The notes under the pieces: generated by a model
Seen by the model: the letters and a program-made list of their open reading frames with translations, nothing else
The model's database searches: none
What the model was told of the DNA's origin: nothing
In this document: positions 6,991 through 14,629 of the stretch, one piece after another
Position numbering within the stretch: position 1 is the stretch's first letter
Layout of the letters: the number at the start of each line of letters is the position of its first letter
Translations under genes and position numbers: made by a program
From: Ga0074139 sp046336825
GTDB lineage: Bacteria > Bdellovibrionota > Bdellovibrionia > Bdellovibrionales > Bdellovibrionaceae
Direction: 5' to 3'
DNA: 17,794 nt
Assembly: GCA_046336825.1 (NCBI GenBank)
Contig: JBKDFX010000116.1
Span: 1-17,794, forward strand

Positions 6991-8047
6991 AGAACAGGAT
7001 TCTCAAACTCAAAAAGTAGAAGTTGAAGAAATCGAAATTGAAATTGAAGCCAGTTCTGAGGCTGAGTTGTTTTCAGAAACTGAGACTGAAACTGAAACCG
7101 AAGAGCTTCGTGAAGCCACGCCTGAAGAGATCGAAGGCACTGAGCTGGATCAGTTCGAATCCGCTGACATCGAAGAATTGTTGTTCATTGCTGAAGAACA
7201 GGTTGAAAGTATTTTAGAAAGTCTTTTGTTTGCCTCAGATAAACCTGTGAGTTTTGCGACCATCAAGGAACTTTTTAAGGGCACCAATGTGACTAAAGAT
7301 CACCTGAAAAGGGCTCTTGATCGTTTAGCTGTGGAGTACGCTGGCTCCCGCCGAGGTGTGGTCCTTGAAGATGTCACCGGTGGTTATCAATTGCGAACCA
7401 AAGTGGACAATATGTCATTCTTGCGTCGTTTGCTGAAAGGACGATCGTTTCGTCTTTCAGGTCCGGCTCTGGAAGTTTTGTCCATCGTGGCTTACAAGCA
7501 GCCAGTTATTAAATCTGAAATTGACGAAATTCGTGGAGTGGAATCCGGACATTTACTGAGAGCTCTTATGGAAAAAGGTCTTGTGACTTTTGAGGGTAAA
7601 AGTGATTTGCCTGGTCGACCCATGCTGTATTCCACCACAAAAAAGTTTTTAGAAATTTTTGGTCTCAGAAATTTAAAAGAACTTCCCACTCTTTCTCAAA
7701 TTGATGAACTTTTACCTGAGGGCATTGGTTCTGAAGAAGAAAAGAAAGAAACGCTGTCTGACATCACAGACACCATGGCTCAAGTTGTCGTGTCGACATA
7801 CTCTGACGGAGAAGAGGAACTAGAAAAAATTCAAGCCTCGCTGGCCACTGTGGACACCACCACGGCTTTCTTTGAAGAAGAAAAAAAGCGCATCAAGTTA
7901 GAAGAAAATCTTTCTCGCGCTCAAAATATTCGCGAGGCTCTGTCCGTGGGTGAAAAGGTGGAGGACAAAGAGCTCAAGTGGCTCGCTAAGTTTGAAGCTG
8001 AACAAGCCGCTTCTACTGTGCAAATGGAACCTCCTCCGGCAACTTGA
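6983..8047 (+). CDS. scpB: Segregation and condensation protein B
   Basis: The winged-helix dimer partner of ScpA in the SMC-ScpAB condensin. The GTG at 6983 is chosen because AAGGAG ends 6 nt before it; a TTG further upstream (6965) has no such support. The core (residues about 70-240) shows ESLLFASDKPVS, LSGPALEVLSIVAYKQPV and EIRGV, followed by the ScpB signature GRPMLYSTTKKFLEIFGL. The 354-residue length is nearly double the usual ~190. Residues 1-65 are a highly acidic, repetitive stretch (runs of EIEIE and TETETETEE). Residues beyond about 241 form a charged, coiled-coil-prone tail. The stop overlaps the TTG of the next gene by 4 nt. Confidence 0.95.
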   Translation: MSEEQDSQTQKVEVEEIEIEIEASSEAELFSETETETETEELREATPEEIEGTELDQFESADIEELLFIAEEQVESILESLLFASDKPVSFATIKELFKGTNVTKDHLKRALDRLAVEYAGSRRGVVLEDVTGGYQLRTKVDNMSFLRRLLKGRSFRLSGPALEVLSIVAYKQPVIKSEIDEIRGVESGHLLRALMEKGLVTFEGKSDLPGRPMLYSTTKKFLEIFGLRNLKELPTLSQIDELLPEGIGSEEEKKETLSDITDTMAQVVVSTYSDGEEELEKIQASLATVDTTTAFFEEEKKRIKLEENLSRAQNIREALSVGEKVEDKELKWLAKFEAEQAASTVQMEPPPAT

Positions 8048-8568
8048 AAAAAATAGCCTTCGGTCTACTATCAGTTTGGATTGTATTTCACGGCTTAGCC
8101 TTAGTGATTATGCCAAGCCCACAGTCCTTACTCGTTGATATTTATGGAAAGTTTTTTGGTCCTTATTTAAGCCAGTTGGGAATGAACACCACTTGGAATT
8201 TATTTTCCCCAGATCCGGCGCAAGCTCTTTATGGAAAAGTTCAATTGATTCACCCCAAATATGAAACCGGTGAAAAAGTTTTACTCTATCCAAAATCGGC
8301 CCACGGTAAAATGCTCAATCCCCTGGATCAAAGGGGTCTTTATTTTTTTCGCTATATGATGTTGGATCCAAAAAGACTGGAAGACTTTTTGGTGCCTTGG
8401 TTCTGCCAGGGCGAGGAAAAGCCCAATGAGGTCTGGATTCAAGTTCATCGCCTTTGGGTTCCTAATTTAAAGGATTTAGTCCAGCAGCATGATGAGTTCG
8501 AAGCTGTTTCCAATATGACGTTTGAAAAACAGTTTTACTGCCAAAGCGAAGAGGAATCATCCCAATGA
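8044..8568 (+). CDS. Membrane-anchored protein paired with the HTTM protein, unknown function
   Basis: A 174-residue protein starting at TTG 8044, which overlaps the scpB stop by 4 nt (TTGA), and ending in a 4-nt ATGA overlap with the next gene. Residues about 4-24 form one membrane anchor; the rest is soluble, most likely periplasmic. TTWNLFSPDP (residues about 49-58) matches a W-x-x-F-[AS]-P-x-P motif that I recall from short proteins and domains accompanying HTTM membrane proteins. Otherwise there is no recognised domain. The double overlap suggests it is made in fixed ratio with the HTTM protein and probably works with it. The non-ATG start is decided by the overlap geometry and the typical KK-hydrophobic N-terminus. 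No function assigned. Confidence 0.8.
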   Translation: MKKIAFGLLSVWIVFHGLALVIMPSPQSLLVDIYGKFFGPYLSQLGMNTTWNLFSPDPAQALYGKVQLIHPKYETGEKVLLYPKSAHGKMLNPLDQRGLYFFRYMMLDPKRLEDFLVPWFCQGEEKPNEVWIQVHRLWVPNLKDLVQQHDEFEAVSNMTFEKQFYCQSEEESSQ

Positions 8569-9419
8569 AATCCCTGCAAAGACTTTGGAGTTTTTGGGAA
8601 AGTTTTTGGCTGAAACCGCTGGATTCTCGAATTATTCAAATTTATTCAAAAATTTTTGCTGGTATTTTAATCCTTCTTTATTCTCAAAGATTTTTAAATC
8701 TCGAGTTTTATAATGAAAAATCCATTTTGCCTGATGGTCGAGAGCTTGAATTGATAGATTCCGCTTTAAGACCTCTATGGAGTTGGCACTGGTGGCCTGA
8801 TTCCTGGGCTTTTTTTGCTAACCTTGCTTTTATTGGTCTTTGTTTTTTAATTCTGATCGGGAAAGCACCAAGGCCTGTGGCCCTGATGGCCTGGTTCCTC
8901 CATATGGGATTTATGCATCGAAACTGGGCGGCTGGCATGGGTGTGGACACCATGGTCAGTGTTTTTTTATTTTATTTGTCCTTTGTGGATTTGAAAGCGA
9001 ACAGAGGTGGAGATTTACTTTCTCGAGTGATGATTCGAATGAGTCAGGTGCATTTGAGTGTGATTTATTTTTACACAGGCATTGAAAAATTTCGTGGTGT
9101 GTCCTGGTGGGAGGGGACAGCCCTTTGGACCACTTTTTCAAATCCACAAATGACTCTATTTGACTTATCTTGGACTCATCATTTTCCTTTGATGATTGCA
9201 GTTTTGACTCACGTGACTGTTTTGTTTGAGCTGATGTTTTTACCGCTTGTATGGAATTCTAGAACTCGTTTTTTAATTTTAGCTATGGGTTTGTTTTTTC
9301 ATCTAGGAATTGCCTTGTTTCTTGGGCTTTGGGCCTTTGCAGCGGTGATGTTGGTGCAGTATGTTTTGTTTTTGAATAATCAGGTTGCTAAAGGGGAGTC
9401 CAAAGATCAGCTCCTGTAA
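8565..9419 (+). CDS. HTTM-domain integral membrane protein (vitamin-K carboxylase-like N-terminal domain)
   Basis: A 284-residue polytopic protein with about seven or eight membrane segments (roughly 24-40, 80-98, 104-118, 126-141, 157-172, 207-230, 234-254 and 256-271). Motifs typical of the HTTM family are MHRNWAAGMGVDT (117-129), YFYTGIEKF...WWEGTAL (168-187) and FFHLGIALFLGLWAF (244-258). K175 in GIEKF falls where I would align the catalytic lysine region of gamma-glutamyl carboxylase, but bacterial HTTM proteins are mostly uncharacterised and carboxylase activity should not be assumed. It overlaps the preceding gene by 4 nt (ATGA). The last few codons (KGESKDQLL) are antisense to a decayed fibre module, so the native C-terminus may have been replaced. 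Confidence 0.88.
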   Translation: MKSLQRLWSFWESFWLKPLDSRIIQIYSKIFAGILILLYSQRFLNLEFYNEKSILPDGRELELIDSALRPLWSWHWWPDSWAFFANLAFIGLCFLILIGKAPRPVALMAWFLHMGFMHRNWAAGMGVDTMVSVFLFYLSFVDLKANRGGDLLSRVMIRMSQVHLSVIYFYTGIEKFRGVSWWEGTALWTTFSNPQMTLFDLSWTHHFPLMIAVLTHVTVLFELMFLPLVWNSRTRFLILAMGLFFHLGIALFLGLWAFAAVMLVQYVLFLNNQVAKGESKDQLL

Positions 9420-9740
9420 CACTGTCAAATTTACTAAACCCCTGGCGCGATTTACCTGGATCGCCGGTGTTGGTGAATTGACCACCGATATAAATAGTTG
9501 AGCCATTAACGTAAATGGAATCAACGGATCCATTGGGATTGGGGTTCTCCAATTCCCACATTTTTGTTAGAACTGATTCGCAAACTTTCAGTAGCATTGG
9601 ATGAAAACCGTAGTGTGTCTGTACAGAACTAAACACCCCCGTATTTCTATCGCTAGCAAAAGCATATCCTCGAGCTGCAGCAGTTACTCGAGTCACTGGA
9701 AGCTCTGGTGATCCAACTCAACAAGTAGATGATAGTAATT
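9388..9740 (-). pseudogene. Decayed remnant of a fibre-protein C-terminal module
   Basis: On the minus strand, reading from about 9715, the sequence encodes PELPVTRVTAAARGYAFAS and NTGVFSSV. The meaningful reading then moves to another frame (DTLRFSSNATESLRI...NVGIGEP), as expected after loss of one base near 9630. It later returns to the first frame as SIYVNGSTIYIGGQFTNTG...SKFDSVTGADLWTPL before a stop at 9388. The first part is the stalk/tip linker common in phage-tail-like fibres (NVGIG motif). The second resembles one blade of a beta-propeller repeat (IYIGGxF). No start or complete domain remains. It lies directly downstream of, and parallel to, the frameshifted fibre gene and overlaps the 3' end of the HTTM gene. 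Confidence 0.7.
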
Positions 9741-9749
9741 TATTTATAA

Positions 9750-10655
9750 CTAAAATTTTCTCACGCAACGAACAAATAACAATGTCGACTTTGATGTGCA
9801 ATTCATACTTGCAGCCTGAAAAAAATAGCGCCAACTACTTGTTGCATTGCACTGATTACTAACTACGTAGCTATCATTCACTATTCCTGTGATTGATGCT
9901 CTATTTTGAAAAATTAATTCTAACTCTGCAGTTGCAGGTAAATACCAATCATCGAAACCAGCATACAGCATATTTTCACAAAACTTCGCTGCATTTCCAG
10001 TTTCCGTTGCAGCTAAAATAGCTGTTTGAGATTCACCATCATGGTAATTATATAAATTGATATCGGTCGTACTCTCTGGGGCATCTGTTGCCCATGCTAA
10101 TTGAACTGTATCATTTCCTTCGGCACACGTTGGGGTTATCGAGTTAGTGCAACCACCTGGGGTTGTAAAGTATTGATGGCCATTTATGTTACCAATATAA
10201 ATTGATTTCATTCCAGATGAGTTATCAGCAGTCCAACAGTCTTGGCCGATAATGCAGTCATCTGTTTTGTTAGTAATCACCCAATATTCACCTAATTTCG
10301 AAAGAGTAATAGATTGAAGGTTGTTTCCTTGCATCTCAATATTAGTTAACCCGTTTGAAAACTTATCTGTCCCATTACTGTTTAGTGTGAGTGATTGGGC
10401 AACTTGTCTGACAATAGTTACTTGCCACCCATTAGGCAATCCAGACAATGCAGGAAGGTTTATGTTCCCTGCTGTATTGTTATTGTCGTAAAAATAAACA
10501 CCTGCATTCGAGCTTACAATGGAATAAGCAGCTGTTGTTATTTCAAAATTATTAACGATGGCATTACTTATGTTTTTCCATGCGTTAAAGATATATGTTT
10601 CTAGTGTCCCTACAGAAGAATTGAATCTAATATCACCAGCGGATGGAGTTGCTGG
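9750..10655 (-). pseudogene. C-terminal part of the frameshifted fibre protein, Lcl/DUF1566-like tip
   Basis: This 301-codon open stretch has no ATG or GTG start; the only in-frame start-like codon is a TTG at 10448 inside a conserved segment. Read upstream it continues as PATPSAGDIRFNSS...GTLETYIFNAWKN, the expected continuation of the 12274-10610 gene after its TTAQ. It is therefore the 3' part of the same gene after a one-base loss in the C4 tract (plus-strand G4, 10654-10657). The C-terminal ~140 residues (AAKFCENMLYAGFDDWYLPATAELELIF...FVRCVRKF) match the Lcl_C/DUF1566 pattern of DW-x-LP-x-x-x-EL and a terminal VRCVR. I recall this as a C-type-lectin-like fold used in adhesins. Sampled rows are about 38% GC, well below the N-terminal half. 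Confidence 0.72.
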
Positions 10656-12274
10656 GGTTGTGCAGTAGTTCCGCTTGGTAGTCTTGTTGCGTCTGTTTTA
10701 GAACTTAAGTCTAATGAAACCATTGGGTTCGTCGTTCCGATCCCCACATTTCCAGCGGCAGTCACTGTCATTCGTGGAACACCACTGGTTTCAATATTGA
10801 GATCAAAAGCATCATTTATTCCTAGTGTTGCATTAGCCGCAAAGGAATTTCCGTTATTGATAAATCCACCCGCAGGTGTTACGGCTTGGCAGGTGGGAAT
10901 TCCCAATCCATCAAAGCTAAACACTTGATTCATTGGGCAAGCAAAATCAATAAGCCCAGTACCCGTACTGTTGGTTATAATTGCAGAGTTACCTGGAAAC
11001 TCCCCTAGACTAAAAGGATCTACCCAGCTTAAGACCCCAATACCATCTGTCGTCAGCACTTGCCCAGCAGTTCCATCATCTGCAGGTAAAGTCAGCGCAT
11101 AGTTAGTGGCCACTGCCGTTGGTGTTTGTAAATCCACGTAGTTGGAATTATCCGCATCAAAAAGTCTCAAACTTCGTGAACCCAAGCTTGTTGTAGAAAC
11201 CGAATTCACATTGGTGATATTTTGACTTCCCATATCTAAAGGACCGGTCATTGTACCACCAGCCAAGGGAAGCTTTGTAGTGTCATCGACAGTAGCCGTA
11301 CTTACAGCAGTGAGTCGTCCTTTAGTATCAAATGTAATAACTGGAATCATTTGGGCACTGCCAATACTTGATCCTTGCGGATGCAAGTTTGGAAGACTCA
11401 CCACACCAGCCGCCACTTGAATTCCGCTGGTGGCTTGATCAGTTAAAAACTGCACAGCGCCTTTGGCAGCATAGCTGGCATCGCCGGGCATGCTTTCGGT
11501 GGCTGGTGCCCAGGCGGTTCCATTAAATTTGAGAACCTGGTTAAGTGCGGGTGCCGTGGCCAGCACAGGCACACCTTGCAAGCCATCCACCACAGGCGCC
11601 GCAAAGCTTCCTGCTAGATCACCCGTGGCCGTATCACCTGGTTTGACAAATATTGTGGTAGTTCCCGCAATGACTTGCAGAAGTGTGTTCACTTGCGCAA
11701 TGGTGAGTGGTGTTTGCGAAGCTCCGGGTTCAATTTTTAAAAACTCAGTGAAGCTAAATCCCGCGAGTTGCTGGGAGTTTAAACTCATCGGAACATAATT
11801 GAGTTTTGAAATTTGAATGTCTTCCCACGTCGCGACAGCGGGGGATTCCTTAAAAGACACTTTGATGGTTCGGCCATCATTGGCACTGGGTGAATAGGTT
11901 GTTTCCCCCATGTCACAATCATTCAAGCCTGTAAATCCTGTACGATTAGAAAAAACTCGATTTTTATCCCACGCATAGCCGTCAGTTCTGGAATAGCCTC
12001 TGGCTGAAGAGTCGGTGATATTCAAGACAAACACACCTTCGGTGGCGGACATATCGACAGTTTGTTCTTCTTGCCAGAGAAGACAATTTTCACTTCCTGG
12101 AGATCTAATTTCGATTTTAAAAAAAGCATTTGTGGTGTTCAGCGGTGAGTTATCTGAGCGTAAAATTTTACCATGGTAAGTAATACCGCTAGGAGTTTGT
12201 GCTTGTACAAACGAGGAAGCGATAAAGAGGAGTAAAATTGAGGGGATGGTTCTCCCAAGTAGTCCACGTGCCAC
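10610..12274 (-). CDS. Secreted fibre/adhesin protein, N-terminal part, frameshifted
   Basis: 554 codons from a GTG at 12274; a TAA 9 nt upstream in frame rules out a longer product. Residues 1-25 are a signal peptide (VQA before QTPSG). The N-terminal domain (GITYHGKILR...ENCLLWQEEQT...GVFVLNI) is the type found at the base of Bdellovibrio fibre proteins. It is followed by repetitive stalk segments such as LPLAGGTMTGPLDMGSQ, TLPADDGTAGQVLTTDG and NVGIGTTNP, as in phage tail fibres and the mosaic adhesive trimer proteins described from B. bacteriovorus. After SKTDATRLPSGTTAQ the frame is wrong: the last 15 codons are out of frame and end at 10610. Restoring one base in the C4 tract would give about 841 residues ending in the Lcl-like tip. 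It is divergent from a lipoprotein gene. Whether it is truncated in vivo depends on whether the frameshift is genuine. Confidence 0.82.
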   Translation of the reverse strand: MARGLLGRTIPSILLLFIASSFVQAQTPSGITYHGKILRSDNSPLNTTNAFFKIEIRSPGSENCLLWQEEQTVDMSATEGVFVLNITDSSARGYSRTDGYAWDKNRVFSNRTGFTGLNDCDMGETTYSPSANDGRTIKVSFKESPAVATWEDIQISKLNYVPMSLNSQQLAGFSFTEFLKIEPGASQTPLTIAQVNTLLQVIAGTTTIFVKPGDTATGDLAGSFAAPVVDGLQGVPVLATAPALNQVLKFNGTAWAPATESMPGDASYAAKGAVQFLTDQATSGIQVAAGVVSLPNLHPQGSSIGSAQMIPVITFDTKGRLTAVSTATVDDTTKLPLAGGTMTGPLDMGSQNITNVNSVSTTSLGSRSLRLFDADNSNYVDLQTPTAVATNYALTLPADDGTAGQVLTTDGIGVLSWVDPFSLGEFPGNSAIITNSTGTGLIDFACPMNQVFSFDGLGIPTCQAVTPAGGFINNGNSFAANATLGINDAFDLNIETSGVPRMTVTAAGNVGIGTTNPMVSLDLSSKTDATRLPSGTTAQPQQLHPLVILDSILL

Positions 12275-12420
12275 ATTTAATTATCGGATTTAGGTCGAGA
12301 TAACTTAATACTACAAATATGTTCTACTTTAAGACCCCTTTGTTCCAATATAAGACACTTTTTTTCTTCTGCTTCAAAGCTTTCAATATTTAGCCGACAA
12401 TGAAATCTAGGGGGAGTGGG

Positions 12421-12915
12421 ATGAATAAGTGGCTTGCAATACTAACATTAGCACCAGTTCTCTTTTTTGTGGGTTGTACTCCAACTAACACCCAGTCTTT
12501 GATCACCGATGCCTTTTCGCTGGGTGATTGCCCCGAGCTCAGCTGTGCCCAAGGTGTGGCCGATCCCGCCGACACCAAAGTGGTTTTGTCCTCGCCTTTA
12601 AGTGTCCAAATGCCTGTGGGTAATTCCTTTGTTGAAATTTCAGGTGAATGTTACCCTTCACTTTATCCACAAAACCAATTCAATGTGTTGGTGACCAATT
12701 CGGCTGGTACCATCCAACCCAACGCTCAGATTTTACCTGCTGGATTTGTGGCGCGCTGTGATTCAGGGAAATTTTACGTGCCCATTTCCTTACAAGGACG
12801 AGCCGCAGGTCTTTACAACGTCACCTTGACTTTGCAAGTGACGACGTCTTTGGGGCAAATTATTGTGCCGCCTTTTAAAACGGTCACAGCCACTTATAAC
12901 TACCGACCTCAATAG
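12421..12915 (+). CDS. Lipoprotein of unknown function
   Basis: The ATG at 12421 is preferred over 12400 because GGGGAG lies just before it and the shorter form has a standard lipoprotein signal. The product is 164 residues. A lipobox-like FFVGC places the lipidated cysteine at residue 19, so the mature protein is likely attached to the outer membrane. The mature part is rich in Thr, Val, Asn and Gln with alternating hydrophobic residues (LYNVTLTLQVTTSLGQ), suggesting one or two beta-sandwich domains. It holds two further cysteine pairs (DCPELSC; EC...RC) that could form disulphides. It is divergent from the fibre gene across 146 bp and might be co-regulated with it or help anchor it, but that is inference from position. 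No named family recognised. Confidence 0.8.
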   Translation: MNKWLAILTLAPVLFFVGCTPTNTQSLITDAFSLGDCPELSCAQGVADPADTKVVLSSPLSVQMPVGNSFVEISGECYPSLYPQNQFNVLVTNSAGTIQPNAQILPAGFVARCDSGKFYVPISLQGRAAGLYNVTLTLQVTTSLGQIIVPPFKTVTATYNYRPQ

Positions 12916-12926
12916 TTTTTATTTTT

Positions 12927-13634
12927 TTAGTTAGTTGGCTTTTCAATGGTTGAGGAATTGAGCTTCTTTTTATTTCTCACAGCACTGGGTTTTCTGTCCG
13001 CTGAGATAATAGAATTTTCAAATTCTTCTAAAGTTAAACCAAATTTTGTAGAAGCCAGTTGGGCTTTAAAATAGGGATGGCCCACAATTTCATAAAAGGC
13101 TTTCCATGAAAGCTGTCTGTCAGGAGTGTTCTGCGGCACACTAAGCCCCCAGACTTCAATTTTATTCAGTTCTTGCGTTTCATTGCGCCAGAAGAGAGGT
13201 AAAAAAACTTGAGCCCAATCAGTTTTACGAAAATCCGTCCCTAGAAATGAAAAGAGTGGAACTCGAATTTTAGCTCTCTCGAGAAGTCCCATTTGATTTA
13301 ATTTTTCCAGCCGTTTGTGATTGATAAGAATTAAATGGGCCCCATGTCCAGCCAGGGTCTTGATTTCCCATTCGGTGGGCTCATCGATGACCACCACTTT
13401 TAAGCGCCAATCTGAAAAATTGAGAGCCTCAATCCCTGTGGCCAGCTCCTGGCTTTCAGTATAAATCAAAGCTTCTTGTTGATGGGTAAAGCTCTCTTCT
13501 TCATTTTTTAATTGAAACCACAGGCCTAAAAACAAACCCGTCAAGGCTAAAGCAAAAAAGCCCCCCCATCTTAAACTCTTAAGAGAGAGGAGCTCCTTCA
13601 TTTGATCTTTTCGGGCGCGCTTAGAAAGCCTCAT
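12927..13634 (-). CDS. Membrane-anchored protein with weak PotD-like resemblance, downstream of nrdB
   Basis: About 235 residues with a basic N-terminus, one membrane segment (roughly residues 23-42) and a periplasmic remainder. Start choice is uncertain. The ATG at 13634 overlaps nrdB by 14 nt; the ATG at 13601 is the alternative, and neither has a clear SD. Parts of the soluble region (GAHLILINHKRLEKLNQMGLL; VFLPLFW...VWGLSVP...SWKAFYE) recall the first lobe of spermidine/putrescine-type binding proteins. The protein is too short for a full two-lobed binding protein and no transporter is nearby. The C-terminal tail is Lys/Ser-rich. It is the third gene of the nrdAB transcription unit. Function not assigned. 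Confidence 0.68.
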   Translation of the reverse strand: MRLSKRARKDQMKELLSLKSLRWGGFFALALTGLFLGLWFQLKNEEESFTHQQEALIYTESQELATGIEALNFSDWRLKVVVIDEPTEWEIKTLAGHGAHLILINHKRLEKLNQMGLLERAKIRVPLFSFLGTDFRKTDWAQVFLPLFWRNETQELNKIEVWGLSVPQNTPDRQLSWKAFYEIVGHPYFKAQLASTKFGLTLEEFENSIISADRKPSAVRNKKKLNSSTIEKPTN

Positions 13635-14619
13635 CAAAAGTCACTTGGCCTGTGACCCCTTTTTGATAAGCTGAAACTCGTCTTTCAAAAAAGTTAGTCA
13701 GTTCCTGAGCGTCTTGTAACTCCATGAATGTGAATGGATTTTTCACATTGTAGCGTGGAGGAATATTCAAAGACTCGAGGCGCATATCCGCAATATACTC
13801 CAAGTACTGTCGCATATCTTTCAAAGATAACCCGGCCACTCCGTGTTTGAGAATGTCTTCTGCAAAGGCCATTTCACACTCAATGGCATCTTCCAACATC
13901 TGAATGGTCATTTCATTCATTTGTTCATTCCAAAGCTCAGGCTCTTCTTGTCTGGCTGTTTTGATCACTTCAGCCGCAAAGGCAATGTGCATGCTTTCAT
14001 CCCGGAAAACCCAGTTGGTTCCCGCAGCTAAACCTGACAACAGACCTTTGGATCTTAAGAAATACACATAGGCAAAGGCCGCAAAGAAAAACAAACCCTC
14101 GATGCAAGTTGAAAAGCAGGCCAAGTTCAGCATGAACTTTCTTCGGTCTTCAATCGTTTTTAAACTCTCAAGCTGATGAATGGAGTCCATCCATTTAAAA
14201 CAAAACTGAGCCTTTTTTTGAATGGAGGGAATGTTATCAATGGCAGAAAAGGCTTTTTCCCTTTCGTCAGGATTTGGAATGTAGTTGTCTAATAAGGTGA
14301 GATAAAACTGAACATGCAAAGCTTCTTCGTAAAGTTGTCGGCTTAAATAAAGTCGAGCTTCAGGGGAGTTCACATGTTTGTAAAGATTGATCACCAAGTT
14401 GTTTCCAACAATGGAATCACCGGTAGCAAAAAAAGCCACCAGCCGAGCAATCAGGTGTTTTTCACTGGGGGTCAATTTTTGGTGAAGATCCACAAGGTCC
14501 GTTGAAAAGTCCACTTCTTCAACGGTCCAGGTGTTTTTAATTCCATTTTTAAACATTTCGTAAAAAAGTGGATACTTCATAGGTCTCAAGGTCAGGTTAA
14601 ATCCAGGGTCTAAAATCAT
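13621..14619 (-). CDS. nrdB: Ribonucleoside-diphosphate reductase beta subunit (class Ia, R2)
   Basis: The diiron-tyrosyl-radical subunit that supplies the radical to NrdA for dNDP synthesis. The ATG at 14619 has AAGGAGG 5 nt upstream and gives 332 residues; a start at 14676 would lie inside nrdA. Predicted iron ligands are all present: D68 (TGDSIV), E99 and H102 (EEALH), E174 (IEGLFFF), and E208 and H211 (RDESMH). The expected radical tyrosine is Y106 (HVQFY), four residues after the first histidine as in E. coli. The C-terminus ends in VTFDEAF, a Phe-ending peptide suited to docking on NrdA. It starts 10 nt after the nrdA stop, so the pair is cotranscribed. Confidence 0.96.
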   Translation of the reverse strand: MILDPGFNLTLRPMKYPLFYEMFKNGIKNTWTVEEVDFSTDLVDLHQKLTPSEKHLIARLVAFFATGDSIVGNNLVINLYKHVNSPEARLYLSRQLYEEALHVQFYLTLLDNYIPNPDEREKAFSAIDNIPSIQKKAQFCFKWMDSIHQLESLKTIEDRRKFMLNLACFSTCIEGLFFFAAFAYVYFLRSKGLLSGLAAGTNWVFRDESMHIAFAAEVIKTARQEEPELWNEQMNEMTIQMLEDAIECEMAFAEDILKHGVAGLSLKDMRQYLEYIADMRLESLNIPPRYNVKNPFTFMELQDAQELTNFFERRVSAYQKGVTGQVTFDEAF

Positions 14620-14629
14620 GGTGTCCTCC

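Noticed and set aside
9388..9696. An intact 102-residue protein at this locus
   Set aside because: Its central part is out-of-frame nonsense relative to the recognisable fibre text in the neighbouring frame, and there is no start signal; a remnant explains it better.
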